Below are positions 9,185 to 19,181 of a stretch of DNA of 64,000 nucleotides, piece by piece (position 1 is the first letter of the stretch; each line of letters opens with the position of its first letter). Origin of the DNA: Pseudomonas haemolytica (lineage in GTDB: Bacteria > Pseudomonadota > Gammaproteobacteria > Pseudomonadales > Pseudomonadaceae); contig NZ_VOIW01000001.1 of NCBI RefSeq assembly GCF_009659625.1, positions 496,001 to 560,000 of the forward strand. Direction: 5' to 3'. Both the position numbers and the translations under genes were made by a program. A model generated the notes under the pieces. The model was given only the letters and a program-made list of their open reading frames with translations. It did no database searches and was not told the origin of the DNA.

Positions 9185-9598
9185 ATGTCCATGACTATCC
9201 GCATTGCCGCCGCCCTGTTGATCGGCAGCGACGGCCGAACCCTGCTGGTGCGCAAGCGCGGCACCCAGGCCTTTATGCAGCCGGGTGGCAAGATCGATGC
9301 CGGTGAACAACCTGTGGAGGCCCTGGCCCGTGAGCTGCACGAAGAGCTGAACCTGCGCATCGATCCAGGCCAGGCCAGCTATCTCGGTCACTTCTCGGCA
9401 CCCGCCGCCAATGAGCCGGGGTTCACCGTGCAGGCTGAGTTGTTCCAGGTGCATATCGACGGGGCGGTGTCACCCGCCGCAGAGATTGAAGAGGTGTGCT
9501 GGATAGACCCGGCCAGTGACGGCGGCTTGGAGTTGGCGCCGTTGACCCGCGACCACATTTTGCCGTTTTACCGCGCTTCGCTGGCCACTAACGCCTGA
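9185..9598 (+). CDS. NUDIX hydrolase
   Basis: 137 aa single-domain protein. The Nudix box fits G-x5-E-x7-REU-x-EE closely: GKIDAGE at residues 37-43, then RELHEEL about seven residues later; the usual Gly near the end is Asn. It follows the WQPGGK-like motif (FMQPGGK). The family hydrolyses nucleoside diphosphate derivatives, with Mg2+ held by the Glu residues of the box; the substrate cannot be read from sequence. Start ATG at 9185 (a second ATG lies six nt on). It sits between a giant toxin-like gene and metR, convergent with metR; the 218 bp upstream region shows no clear motif. Cytoplasmic. Confidence 0.9.
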   Translation: MSMTIRIAAALLIGSDGRTLLVRKRGTQAFMQPGGKIDAGEQPVEALARELHEELNLRIDPGQASYLGHFSAPAANEPGFTVQAELFQVHIDGAVSPAAEIEEVCWIDPASDGGLELAPLTRDHILPFYRASLATNA

Positions 9599-9617
9599 TC
9601 AACCCATTGATGGGCTG

Positions 9618-10535
9618 TCAGCGCACGGCGCTGACCCCATCCAGGGTGGAAAACGACGTGTCCTTGGCTGTCAGCAAAAAGTCGCGCATATACGGTGCAT
9701 CCAGCATGTCCGCGCGAATTCCGGCATACAGCGTCGCAAACAAGCCTTTCTCGCCCAGGCGCTTGGCCTTTACATAGCCGCGCGAGCTGTACTCATGCAG
9801 CGCCCAATGCGGCATGCCGCACACGCCACGGCCGCTGGCCACCAGTTGCATCATCATCACCGTGAGTTCCGAGGTACGCACCTGGGCGGGTTCGACGTCG
9901 GCAGGCTCCAGAAAGCGCGTGAAGATATCCAGGCGGTCGCGCTCCACCGGGTAGGTGATCAACGTCTCCGTGAGCAGGTCTTCGGGCACGATGTACGACT
10001 TATTCGCCAGCGCGTGCTGGTTGGCCACCGCCAGCATGGCTTCGTAGGTAAACAGCGGCACATAGGTGATGCCCGGCAATTCCAGGGGGTCGGACGTCAC
10101 GACCAAGTCCAGGTCGCCACGTGCCAGCGCTGGCAAGGGCGCGAAGGCGAAACCCGAGGCAAGGTCCAGCTCGACCTCCGGCCAGGCGTCGCGGAACTGG
10201 TCGATGGTCGGCATCAGCCATTGGAAGCAGCTATGGCATTCGATGGCCATGTGCAGCCGTCCGGCGGTACCACCGGCCAGGCGTGCGATGTCCCGCTCGG
10301 CACCGCGCAGCAGCGGCAGGGTCGCATCGGCCAGTTGCAGCAGGCGCAGGCCGGCGCTGGTGAAGCGCAGCGGCTTGGTCTTGCGCACGAACAACGGCAT
10401 GCCCAGACGCTCTTCCAGCTCCTTGAACTGGTGGGACAGGGCGGACTGGGTCAGATGCAGGCGTTCGGCGGCCTCCACCAGGCTGTCGGCTTCACGTAGG
10501 GCGTGCAAGGTCTTGAGATGGCGGATTTCCAGCAT
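9618..10535 (-). CDS. metR: MetR, LysR-type regulator of methionine biosynthesis
   Basis: 305 aa. N-terminal winged helix-turn-helix (residues 1-60, LTQSALSHQFKELEERLG) and a LysR substrate-binding domain with the MetR signatures AIECHSCFQWLMP, DLDLVVTSDPLELPG and GVCGMPHWAL. MetR uses homocysteine as co-inducer and activates met genes. The chosen ATG at 10535 has GGAGG five nt upstream; the ATG four codons earlier overlaps that ribosome site and is unlikely. No metE or other methionine gene is adjacent, so its targets are elsewhere. It lies between the two giant toxin-like genes. Confidence 0.93.
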   Translation of the reverse strand: MLEIRHLKTLHALREADSLVEAAERLHLTQSALSHQFKELEERLGMPLFVRKTKPLRFTSAGLRLLQLADATLPLLRGAERDIARLAGGTAGRLHMAIECHSCFQWLMPTIDQFRDAWPEVELDLASGFAFAPLPALARGDLDLVVTSDPLELPGITYVPLFTYEAMLAVANQHALANKSYIVPEDLLTETLITYPVERDRLDIFTRFLEPADVEPAQVRTSELTVMMMQLVASGRGVCGMPHWALHEYSSRGYVKAKRLGEKGLFATLYAGIRADMLDAPYMRDFLLTAKDTSFSTLDGVSAVR

Positions 10536-10613
10536 GGCGGCCTCCATGAATGAATTTTGTGCTTAATGATAAAGCATTGAAAAGTATTCATGTGGGCCGC
10601 TACGCCATTCAGG

Positions 10614-13600
10614 TTAGTTCAGAGCCTCGAAGTGCTGCTTGGCGAGCGGTTTGTCGATATTGCCGCGCCAGATTTTAACGTCTGCAAAGGTGGCCCCGGC
10701 ACCCACTTTAGCCGCCTGCCATTTCATGCCCAGGTATTGTTGTTCGAAGAGCTTCAAATGTGCCTTCTCAAAGTTTTCGAACAGTGATCGAGGCGCTACA
10801 TAGTGAAAGTGCGCATACCAGATCGGTTTGTCGGCTTTTCCCTGCCTGGTTGCATCGTAAACCTCGTACTCCTGCAGGTAGTCGTCTTGCCCGTCAGGGC
10901 GTTTGTCTCTGAGCTTTTGACGCGTGCCTTTTTTTCGAATCAGCACTCGGCCTTTTTTAATCAGGTAGTCCAGGTAGCCCTCCGTGGGGGTCTTGCTCTC
11001 CAGACTGCGCTGGATACGCAGGGCTTCCCCTGACTGTTTAAGCGCCGCGGCCCGGCTGCGCAGTTGCTCGACCAGTGGGTTGCCGGCATCCAGGCTTTGC
11101 ACGTTACTGGCTCGGGTCTCAAGAGCAGTGGCTTCTGCTACACCCAGCATATGTTCGAGATTGATCGGTTCCATGGTTGTGTAGCCGCGGACTTTGTTTT
11201 CCAAGGCATCCACTGCTTCCAGGCGCGCACGGGCCTCGGCCACGACGGCCTTGACGTCGGTCGGCAGTTTCGGTGGTGGTGGGGCGGGGCGGCTCTGGGT
11301 CGTATTCAGGCGAAAGGTGTTGCTCTCTGCGATGTTATCCCACACCTCAATGACCGCTCCATCTGCGTCGTTGACCATGAATTGTCTTGGCGATTGTTGC
11401 CCGGCGGGTTTTTCGATCCCGATCATTAAGTGTCCGTCTTCGGTTTCAAAGACAGCCTGAGTTGCGTTCGACTTCGGTTCGGAGGCGGGCTTCTTTATGG
11501 CGCGCTGGGCTTTTTGAATCAGGCGTTTAAGTTCGTTTTGCAGGAGTGGGAGGAAGGTTTGGTCGAAATGATCCGGTGAGCTGTCGTTCCAGGCGATCAG
11601 GTCACGGGAAAGTTCTTCGTATACCTCGATGCAGTTTTGCAGTATCCGGTTGCGTTCAACCCTGGTGATAGTGGCTTCGTTAAGGGTCATGTGCAGGGGC
11701 CCGAAACGATCGAGTTTGCGCCTGGCGTGGTTCACTGCGTGTTCCAGGTAGACCCATTCAATGCTGATGGTTGACGGTCGAAGCGTGAGGGCTTGTATAA
11801 GGTTGCCGCTTCTGATGCTGGCTAGGCGTAGGTCGGTAAACCTTCTTTTCCATTTGTCCAGAAGGGGCGCCATCTCCGTACGCGTTTTTTTGACGGTTAT
11901 GCGCTTGGTCCACGTGCTCATGTCCTTTATTGAGCTTTCTATCCGGTTCAGTTCGTCGAGATGGTCAAGACGGCACTGCCTGATTTCACTGAGCAGTGCC
12001 GCAATCCTGCCAGGTACGAGAGACGAGCTTTTGAGTTCGCGATTGCTCGCGATTAATCGCTCAGTCAATGCAAGTGACCGGTTACTGGCGTTTTCGAGCA
12101 GGCGGTTCAATCGATCCGATACGATGTAGGCTGTTCTATTCAGTTCCTCGGGAATGTCGAATTCTGAAAGGCGCACTTGCTTCTGCCTGGCATCTTCAAA
12201 CGATGTGTGCATTTTTTTTGCGTCTTCAATGTCCTTGGTCAGGTCGATGTCCAGCGCCTTACTGTCCCTGGTTTTTTGAGCTGACACAGCATTCGGGGTC
12301 GGGTGGTCGTTCAGGTATTTTTTCAGTTTGGTGTCGCTCTGCGTTACCTGAGAGCAAAGCTCGTTGAATTGCTTTATCACCGAGTTATTGAGCTCAAGGC
12401 GCTGCATGTTGATCTGAAGCGCAGCGTCCGGCAGTTGCCGATTGACCGCCGGTGGTCCGCTCGCCCCAGCACGCGATGCTCCCCGTCCGCGCCTGCTGCC
12501 GCCGCCATAAGCGGTAAGGCGGCCGCCATACAGGGCCGAGTAAGTGTTCCACTCCAGTGCCTGGTCCAGAGCGATGACTGGCGAGTAGTGCTTGCCCTTG
12601 GCGGTCAAGCGCATTTCATGCGTCGTCGGGTCGAACTTCACCTTGAAATAACGGCCGCCGTCGGCGATGAAATGCTCTCCGGAGGTATGCCGCAACGTGT
12701 GGCGATAAGCACCGGTATGCACCGGTTGCAGGCTGCCGATTTCAAGCGGTTGATCGAATTCATAGCCGGCGAAGCGATGGCCGCTGGTTTTTGCCTGGCG
12801 AGACTTCAGGTTGCGCCAGAAGCCAGGGCGCCATGCGTGTTTGAGTTGATGCTGGAGTATCAATGCCTTTGCGGTGGCGGGCCGGGCCGGGGGCACCGCA
12901 GCAAATGTCAGGGCGTCCATGCCGGCATACACCAGGCACTCGAACACCGAAGCCAACTGGTCAATGCCATGGTGCGTGTCGCCTTTCCTGAAGGCATCGA
13001 CGGCGGCGTACAGGCTGGTGGTGGCATCGGCCAGGGAAACGGCGGTGCCGATCAGCGGAATAAAACCCAGCGCGATTTTGATGCCGTTGAACACAAAGCC
13101 ACTCTTGAGCGCGTATTTTTCATCGGCCAGGTCTTCGTTGGAGCGGGCGTCATTTCGATTGCTCTCAATCAAGCGCCCCATGTGGGCATCCAATTGATGG
13201 GCCGCCAGGGAGGTGGTGACCGGCCAGGGAAAGCCGACACCGATGATCGCGTCAAAGTTTTTTGTTTTGGCCAGGTCGATGCGGTTGACGTGAGACCTGG
13301 GTTCGCCAGTCAACGCACGGCTTGCCACGTAGTTGACCATGCTATCGAGGCTGCACAGGTCAAACAGTTTCTTGCGTGCCAGTTCGAGGCTGTCGAAGCG
13401 TCGCAGGCAGCGTTCATCCGGCGCGTCAGGCAAGTAAAGCAAGGTCGTCCCGGAAGTTTTTTCCTGTATGAAACTCACGCCTGAGAGGGTGACCGTGCCA
13501 TAGGCGTTATTGTCGCTGTCGTCGACCAGGGTTGCTGGTAACAGGGCAATGCGCTGGGTGCCGATAGCCCAGTCCGCCTGCGTGTCGGCGTCGATTGCGA

Positions 13601-16226
13601 TCTCCAGAATATTCAGGTCATCGGCGGTTATATGGTTCTGCATGAACGCCAACTGGCCCTGAATCTTGAGCATCAGGCGCAGCGGTTCGGTCAGGCATTC
13701 GCGGCGGTAGTCTTGCTGGAAGGTCGACGCTTGTGGGGTGCCCCTGAATGCCTGGTAGATGCGTGTTTCATAGTTTTTTGCCAGGTTAAGGTCGCGGATC
13801 ATCCTGACCAGGTAGGTGCCATTGATACCGGCCTTGAGGCTATTGAGTTCGGCGGTGTTGTCAGCCGTCACCTCCAGGGTCATGTAGTGCAGGCGCTTGC
13901 CCAGGCTGCTGTCGATGTTGCTCAGTGCCAGTTCATCCAGCGACATCTTGCTACGCTGGAGGCTGGGGGTGGTTTTCATCTTGAAGGGCGTTCCGCCGAC
14001 GCCGCTGCCCCCTTCGACAGGATCCCTGGCTTCTGTTGTCGAGTCAGGCAGCTCCAACTGCACGGTAAAACCCTGGGTGATAGAAAAATCCTCGCGCAGG
14101 CGTGAGTCGATCTTCAGCCTGACGAACTCATCACGTGGCGCCAGTGAGCGATCGAGCAGCGCCTGTGCGCGCTTGAGTGCCGGAATGTAAGCCTTGAGCC
14201 GACTCTTGAGTAGCTCGCGTTGGTCCTCAGTTTGTGTGCCAAGCCAGGTCGGTAGTTTTTCCGCCAGGTGGCTGCTGTTGTTCTGTTCCACGATCTGCAA
14301 AAAGGCCGCTTCGCGGGCGCTGTGTTCAGGGACCAGGAGTTGTTCGAAGGTCTCTTCGCGTAATGTTTTCAGGTGTTCGGCCAGCGTGTCGGCATCGTCG
14401 GGGCTGGCGTAGGTCGAGCGCAACTGCGCCGCGTGCTCTTCGAACTCGGTTTGCTGAAGGCTGAGGCTGTGTTCAAAGGGGTTGCCGGTCAGCTCCTTGA
14501 GCATCAGGGCAAGCTGGTCGTCCTGAGGGGCGATGTTGAACAGGGCTGCTTCCAAGGCGTGTCGGGAGGTGAAGCGTTGCAAGGCTCCGCCTGCGCCGGG
14601 CCAGTAGACCAAGTAACTGGCGGCGGATGTGGGCGGCGGTTTCAACGCCGTTACGGCAGTGAACACCAGAGGCCCGTTGAGCTCGCTTTCGGTAATTTTT
14701 TTCGTGGCATTGGTTTGTTCGGTGACCGAGAGGGTCATTGAATAGGCTGCTACTTCAACAAGGCGGTCTTTGGCCACGGGCGAATCAAGCACGACCTCCA
14801 GCAATTTCAGTTCATCGGCGCTGATCTGGTTCAGAGCCTGCTGAATCTGCGCTTCGATTCTCAGCCCCGCCACGCGCGCATTGTAAAGAGCGGTAAATTG
14901 GGTGTTGAGGGTCGCTACATCGCTGGGGCGCCTTTCAAGCATGAGGCGTGCCGCAACGGCTGACGCTTGCTGGTGTACCCGCAACTCATCGAGTTGCTGC
15001 TTGAATCGCTGCACCTGTGCGTTCCGGTCGGCTGCAGCCGTGGTTTCGCCAAACAGAGTATCCAAGGCCGAGCGTTGTTGCTGAACTCGGGCCTGGCGGT
15101 GGCTCAATGGCAGGCTGGCGTAGAGCAGGCCGAACTGTGCAAACGGAGCGTCCTCAAGTGGGGGGCGCGCTGGCAATTCAGGTGCCTGTGCAAACAGCGA
15201 ATGGCTCTGACGCTGTTTATCGAACGCTTCGACAGGCAGCCGCGCCATGTTGGCATTATCGATTTCGACACCCGGGACAGGCTTGATCGCCTCGCGAAAT
15301 TGGGCATCGGCCAATAGATTAAGCCAGTCGCTGATACCAGTTTGCAGCGGGCGGGTCTTCAGACGGTAGCCAATCGTGGCCAGGGGCTCGAAGTTCGCGG
15401 TCGAAAACAAGACCTGCTGGTGAGTGATCAACCAGCGTTCCATGTCCGTGCGTTTGGCGAACGTGCGCCAAGCCGGTTGATGGGCGGGCAAATACACCAA
15501 CTGGCTGACCGGTTGATCGGTATCCAGGGTTAACACCCATGCTCCAGGCAGGACGAGAGCGTCGGCAGCAGGGCGCATGAGTACGATTTGTTCAGTGCAG
15601 ATCTTTTCGGCTCCAGGCTCTGCCAGGAGAGGATCGATAATGGCAAACAGTGGGTTGAGCGCCGCGGCGCTGATTGCACCTTGGGCCAACAGCGCTTCGC
15701 CAGAAGCCTCGAAGTGGATCTTGTACAGCTCGGTTGCCCTTGCACGGCATGACACAGGCTGGTCGGGCGCGCGGTTGTTCAAAAAGTGCCGGGTCCAGGC
15801 ATCCTTGATTGCCTGCTCCAGATCCAGCCCTTTGAGTTCATCCAGCACCATGGGCACCGTGTACCCTGAAAGCCGGTGGTTGGACGGTAAGATGAGTTGC
15901 CCCTCAGGCACTTGTGTCGTATCCAGGGAGGGGTGCTGCTGCATGTAAAGGCACGCTTCGTTTATAGATAGGATGCTTGATCCCCGCGCCTGGGTGGGCA
16001 GGAACTTCAGGGCGGTGCGCTCACCGTCCAGTTGTAAATGCTCCAGGAGCATCTGGTTGACCACTGTGCGTACCGATGGCGTGCCTGCCATCAACTCGCG
16101 CATTTCCTTGCAGCAGTCTTGCCAGCGCTGTGTGGCGTCCAGCAGCAGGTTTTCTTCAATATTCGCGGGCGGTAGCAGGAGTGATAATCCGAAATCGTTC
16201 AGGTTGACGTCTGGGGTGTCGGTCAT
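10614..16226 (-). CDS. Giant dermonecrotic-toxin-like protein (DUF6543-type), 1870 aa
   Basis: 1870 aa, no signal peptide. The first half repeats the pattern of domains in the large Pseudomonas DUF6543/dermonecrotic-toxin-like proteins: helical stretches plus strands such as WVLTLDTDQPVSQLVYLPAH and TTLLYLPDAPDERCLRRF, followed by predicted helices. A Gly/Ala-rich hydrophobic segment (KIALGFIPLIGTAVSLADA) lies near residue 1050, of the type found in membrane-inserting toxins. A Gly/Arg-rich linker (GGGSRRGRGASRAGASG) near 1245 separates a long helical region. After a proline cluster (RPAPPPPKLP) comes a C-terminal domain of about 130 residues with a Lys-rich start. Length, linkers and similarity of plan to the neighbour 1650 bp downstream suggest related effectors. 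No immunity or secretion gene is recognised nearby. Confidence 0.65.
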   Translation of the reverse strand: MTDTPDVNLNDFGLSLLLPPANIEENLLLDATQRWQDCCKEMRELMAGTPSVRTVVNQMLLEHLQLDGERTALKFLPTQARGSSILSINEACLYMQQHPSLDTTQVPEGQLILPSNHRLSGYTVPMVLDELKGLDLEQAIKDAWTRHFLNNRAPDQPVSCRARATELYKIHFEASGEALLAQGAISAAALNPLFAIIDPLLAEPGAEKICTEQIVLMRPAADALVLPGAWVLTLDTDQPVSQLVYLPAHQPAWRTFAKRTDMERWLITHQQVLFSTANFEPLATIGYRLKTRPLQTGISDWLNLLADAQFREAIKPVPGVEIDNANMARLPVEAFDKQRQSHSLFAQAPELPARPPLEDAPFAQFGLLYASLPLSHRQARVQQQRSALDTLFGETTAAADRNAQVQRFKQQLDELRVHQQASAVAARLMLERRPSDVATLNTQFTALYNARVAGLRIEAQIQQALNQISADELKLLEVVLDSPVAKDRLVEVAAYSMTLSVTEQTNATKKITESELNGPLVFTAVTALKPPPTSAASYLVYWPGAGGALQRFTSRHALEAALFNIAPQDDQLALMLKELTGNPFEHSLSLQQTEFEEHAAQLRSTYASPDDADTLAEHLKTLREETFEQLLVPEHSAREAAFLQIVEQNNSSHLAEKLPTWLGTQTEDQRELLKSRLKAYIPALKRAQALLDRSLAPRDEFVRLKIDSRLREDFSITQGFTVQLELPDSTTEARDPVEGGSGVGGTPFKMKTTPSLQRSKMSLDELALSNIDSSLGKRLHYMTLEVTADNTAELNSLKAGINGTYLVRMIRDLNLAKNYETRIYQAFRGTPQASTFQQDYRRECLTEPLRLMLKIQGQLAFMQNHITADDLNILEIAIDADTQADWAIGTQRIALLPATLVDDSDNNAYGTVTLSGVSFIQEKTSGTTLLYLPDAPDERCLRRFDSLELARKKLFDLCSLDSMVNYVASRALTGEPRSHVNRIDLAKTKNFDAIIGVGFPWPVTTSLAAHQLDAHMGRLIESNRNDARSNEDLADEKYALKSGFVFNGIKIALGFIPLIGTAVSLADATTSLYAAVDAFRKGDTHHGIDQLASVFECLVYAGMDALTFAAVPPARPATAKALILQHQLKHAWRPGFWRNLKSRQAKTSGHRFAGYEFDQPLEIGSLQPVHTGAYRHTLRHTSGEHFIADGGRYFKVKFDPTTHEMRLTAKGKHYSPVIALDQALEWNTYSALYGGRLTAYGGGSRRGRGASRAGASGPPAVNRQLPDAALQINMQRLELNNSVIKQFNELCSQVTQSDTKLKKYLNDHPTPNAVSAQKTRDSKALDIDLTKDIEDAKKMHTSFEDARQKQVRLSEFDIPEELNRTAYIVSDRLNRLLENASNRSLALTERLIASNRELKSSSLVPGRIAALLSEIRQCRLDHLDELNRIESSIKDMSTWTKRITVKKTRTEMAPLLDKWKRRFTDLRLASIRSGNLIQALTLRPSTISIEWVYLEHAVNHARRKLDRFGPLHMTLNEATITRVERNRILQNCIEVYEELSRDLIAWNDSSPDHFDQTFLPLLQNELKRLIQKAQRAIKKPASEPKSNATQAVFETEDGHLMIGIEKPAGQQSPRQFMVNDADGAVIEVWDNIAESNTFRLNTTQSRPAPPPPKLPTDVKAVVAEARARLEAVDALENKVRGYTTMEPINLEHMLGVAEATALETRASNVQSLDAGNPLVEQLRSRAAALKQSGEALRIQRSLESKTPTEGYLDYLIKKGRVLIRKKGTRQKLRDKRPDGQDDYLQEYEVYDATRQGKADKPIWYAHFHYVAPRSLFENFEKAHLKLFEQQYLGMKWQAAKVGAGATFADVKIWRGNIDKPLAKQHFEALN

Positions 16227-16404
16227 GGCAGTGGCTCATTCATAAAAAATGATTAGAGAGCGATCGCCATAACCGGTGGTGGGACATAACTATCGGACGA
16301 CCGTTGAGCGGCCTTCATCAAACTGTCACGCAACCGTGGCAGCGCGCTTGAACAAACTTCATCAGACTCGCGCTCTACTGGGGTTCTGTGTTTCGGTGTT
16401 TTTC

Positions 16405-17424
16405 ATGCGCGTGTTGTTTTTACTGGCCGCTCTCTTATTCGGCCTGCCGTCTCTTGCGGCGTCTCGATGTGATGTCAATGTCCCGACCCAAACGGTCGAC
16501 CTGGAACAGGTGAGCATCGCCTACCAGAGCATCGGCCGTGCGTCTGACCCTGCCTTGCTGCTGGTAATGGGCCTGGGCGGGCAGTTGATCCATTGGCCAG
16601 ACGAGGTCGTGGTGGCCCTGTGCGAACAAGGTTTTCGGGTCATTCGCTATGACAACCGTGACGTGGGCCTGTCGACTTGGCGCCAGGCTCCGGCCAGCGC
16701 CAACCTGACCTTCGAAGTGCTGCGCTACAAACTCGGCCTGCCGGTGGCGGCCCCATACACGCTGACGGATATGGCCGACGACGCCCTGGGCTTGATGGAT
16801 GCCTTGCAGGTGCGCCAATTCCATGTATTGGGCGCGAGCATGGGCGGCATGATCGCCCAGCATCTGGCGGCGATGGCGCCGCAGCGGGTGGAAAGCCTCA
16901 CGCTGATCATGACCAGTTCCGGCGCCGAAGGCTTGCCCGCTCCGAATGCTGCGCTGGTGCAATTACTGTCTCGACGCAGCGCGCCTAACCGTGAGGTGGC
17001 GCTGGAACAACAGGCGGATTTGCTCGCTGCACTGGGCAGCCCGGACGTGAAGGATGATCGCCAGGCACTCTTGCACCAGGCGGCACTGTCTTATGACCGC
17101 GCCTTCAACCCCGAAGGCGTCAAGCGCCAGATCATGGCGATCCTCGCCGAACCCAGCCGTGTGCCGTTGCTCAACCAATTGCGCGTGCCGACCCTGGTGG
17201 TGCACGGCACCGCAGACCCGCTGTTGCCGGTGATGCACGGCGTGCACTTGGCGGCGCATATCCAGGGTAGCCAGCTGAAACTGATTCCTGGCCTGGCCCA
17301 TCGTTTCCAAGAGGCGTTCAAGGCGCCGTTGCTGGCGGCGGTGCTGCCTTACCTGCAAGCCCATCGCGAAGATGCCGCCCACTGGGCGCAGATTGACCTG
17401 GGCGAGCCTGCGAAGGTGCTGTGA
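16405..17424 (+). CDS. Exported alpha/beta hydrolase
   Basis: 339 aa from the ATG at 16405, which opens a clear signal peptide ([20 protein letters not shown]); a longer frame exists back to 16276 but would bury it, and no strong ribosome site settles the start. Alpha/beta-hydrolase features: oxyanion region [23 protein letters not shown], nucleophile elbow GASMGG, acid in HGTADPLLP and the catalytic His in GLAHRF near the end. The fold includes esterases, lactonases and haloperoxidase-like enzymes; the substrate is not evident. Located in the periplasm or outside by its signal peptide. Transcribed with the following FrnE-like gene 57 bp downstream. Confidence 0.87.
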   Translation: MRVLFLLAALLFGLPSLAASRCDVNVPTQTVDLEQVSIAYQSIGRASDPALLLVMGLGGQLIHWPDEVVVALCEQGFRVIRYDNRDVGLSTWRQAPASANLTFEVLRYKLGLPVAAPYTLTDMADDALGLMDALQVRQFHVLGASMGGMIAQHLAAMAPQRVESLTLIMTSSGAEGLPAPNAALVQLLSRRSAPNREVALEQQADLLAALGSPDVKDDRQALLHQAALSYDRAFNPEGVKRQIMAILAEPSRVPLLNQLRVPTLVVHGTADPLLPVMHGVHLAAHIQGSQLKLIPGLAHRFQEAFKAPLLAAVLPYLQAHREDAAHWAQIDLGEPAKVL

Positions 17425-17481
17425 AGTTGGTGTATCGTGCAACCTTTATGGCGCACATTAATGCCAGCGAGGTTGCCTACC

Positions 17482-18135
17482 ATGAGTACTCCCCTGAAAA
17501 TCGATTTCGTCAGCGACGTGTCCTGCCCCTGGTGCATCATCGGCCTGCGTGGCCTGACCGAAGCCCTTGACCAACTGGGCAGCGAGGTGCAGGCCGAGAT
17601 CCATTTCCAGCCGTTCGAGCTGAACCCGAACATGCCCGCCATCGGTCAGAATATCGTCGAGCACATCACTGAGAAATACGGATCCACGGCAGAAGAATCC
17701 CAGGCCAACCGTGCGCGTATCCGCGACATGGGCGCTGCGTTGGGCTTTGCTTTCCGCACCGACGGCCAGAGCCGCATCTACAACACCTTCGATGCGCATC
17801 GTCTGCTGCATTGGGCCGGGTTGGAAGGCTTGCAGTACAACCTCAAGGAGGCATTGTTCAAGGCCTACTTCAGCGGTGGCCAGGACCCGTCCGATCACGC
17901 AACCCTGGCGATCATCGCCGAAAGCGTCGGCCTGGACCTCAATCGCGCCGCCGAGATTCTTGCCTCTGATGAATACGCTGCCGACGTGCGCGAGCAGGAG
18001 CAACTGTGGATCTCCCGTGGGGTGACATCGGTGCCGACCATCGTGTTCAACGACCAATATGCGGTGAGTGGTGGTCAGCCGGCTGAAGCCTTTGTGGGGG
18101 CGATTCGCCAGATCATCGCCGAGGCCAAAAACTAA
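17482..18135 (+). CDS. DsbA-family (FrnE-type) oxidoreductase
   Basis: 217 aa, starting at ATG 17482 (GAGG nine nt upstream). Thioredoxin fold with an all-helical insertion as in DsbA. Active-site motif CPWC sits near the N-terminus (DVSCPWCIIG, about residues 11-18), with the cis-Pro loop GVTSVPTIVF near 185. No signal peptide, so cytoplasmic, like FrnE and 2-hydroxychromene-2-carboxylate isomerase relatives. Family members are disulfide isomerases or glutathione-dependent isomerases; which one applies cannot be told. It follows an exported hydrolase on the same strand. Confidence 0.9.
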   Translation: MSTPLKIDFVSDVSCPWCIIGLRGLTEALDQLGSEVQAEIHFQPFELNPNMPAIGQNIVEHITEKYGSTAEESQANRARIRDMGAALGFAFRTDGQSRIYNTFDAHRLLHWAGLEGLQYNLKEALFKAYFSGGQDPSDHATLAIIAESVGLDLNRAAEILASDEYAADVREQEQLWISRGVTSVPTIVFNDQYAVSGGQPAEAFVGAIRQIIAEAKN

Positions 18136-18148
18136 AGCCAAACACAGA

Positions 18149-18166
18149 TCAAAATGTGGGAGCGGT
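18149..18166 (+). repeat. Single REP half-element
   Basis: AAAATGTGGGAGCGG resembles the conserved end of the REP elements elsewhere in the window, but no inverted partner is found within 150 bp. It is probably a decayed REP between the FrnE-like gene and the arginase-like operon. Confidence 0.5.
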
Positions 18167-18260
18167 GCAGGCAGATTATTCCTGGCCCATCCCTTGCATT
18201 ACCCCCCTAAAGCCCACCCGGCCTGCGGTTGGGCGCTGCCATTAGGGGTGAAACATTACC

Positions 18261-19181
18261 TTGAACATTCTTGACCTCGACCACAGCCTCACCGGCCAGG
18301 CCCCGATTGCCCGGCGGTTGGCCAGCGGTCGGGCCACGCGCCTCGACCTGTTGGACCTGGGCCCGAAACTGCGTTTGTGGTCCACCGAAAAAACCTGGAA
18401 ACGCTTTGTCGCGCGCCTGGCCCAACGGCCACGGCCCAGGGACGCACGCCCGGAGATTCTGTTTGTCGGTTCCGGCGACTATCACCACCTTACGCCGGCC
18501 TTTTTGGCCGACCTGAAAGAACCCATCAGCCTGATCCACTTCGACAATCACCCCGACTGGGTACGCTTTGCACCCAAGCGCCACTGTGGTTCGTGGGTCA
18601 ACCGTGCGCTGAAGATGCCGGCGATCAAACGCATCGTTACCCTCGGCCCGTGCAGCGATGACCTGCATAACCCGCAACTGCGCGGCGGTAACCTCGGCGC
18701 CCTCAAGCGCGGGCACTTGCAGCTGTTTCCCTGGCAGCACCCGCCATCGAAAGTCTGGGGCCGGGTGGGCGACGGTGCCGGTCACCAGCAGCAGGAAAAC
18801 CACCTGCACTGGCGCAACCTGGCCGACCTGGACTGGGCAGCATTCCTCGACCAGATGATCGCCAGCCTGCCCACCGAAGCGATCTGGATCACCATCGACA
18901 AAGATGTGCTGGCCAGTGAAGACGCCGCCACCAACTGGGACCAGGGCGGCATGCGCCTGACCCATTTGCTCCAGGCCCTGCGGGCATTGGCGGCGCATAA
19001 ACGCATCATTGGTATCGACGTGTGTGGAGAGTTCGCCGTGCCCGCGTTCAGCAACGCGTTCAAGCGCTGGGAGGCCAAGTCCGACCAGCCACCACCGGAG
19101 CGTTGGACCGCGCAGGATTTGCAACGCAATGCCGCGACCAATGAAGCCTTGATCGACCTGTTTGAGGAGCTGTTCCCGTGA
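18261..19181 (+). CDS. Arginase/agmatinase-fold (ureohydrolase) protein
   Basis: 306 aa, start TTG at 18261 with AGGGGTG 10 nt upstream. The metal ligands of the arginase fold are in place: the His of SGDYHH (about residues 73-78), DNHPDW (DxHxD type, about 95-100) and TIDKDVL (DxD, about 212-218). The sequence around them differs from classical agmatinases, with GSGDYHH replacing GGDHS. It should bind two Mn2+/Ni2+ ions and hydrolyse a guanidino or related C-N bond; the substrate is unknown. Its TGA overlaps the GTG of a small transporter gene, and that gene overlaps a second one, so enzyme and transporter are one unit. Cytoplasmic. Confidence 0.83.
   Translation: MNILDLDHSLTGQAPIARRLASGRATRLDLLDLGPKLRLWSTEKTWKRFVARLAQRPRPRDARPEILFVGSGDYHHLTPAFLADLKEPISLIHFDNHPDWVRFAPKRHCGSWVNRALKMPAIKRIVTLGPCSDDLHNPQLRGGNLGALKRGHLQLFPWQHPPSKVWGRVGDGAGHQQQENHLHWRNLADLDWAAFLDQMIASLPTEAIWITIDKDVLASEDAATNWDQGGMRLTHLLQALRALAAHKRIIGIDVCGEFAVPAFSNAFKRWEAKSDQPPPERWTAQDLQRNAATNEALIDLFEELFP

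Noticed and set aside
18136..18260. Guanidine or other riboswitch before the arginase-fold operon
   Set aside because: The 125 bp show a REP half-copy but no conserved ACGR/GGG aptamer pattern or terminator switch.
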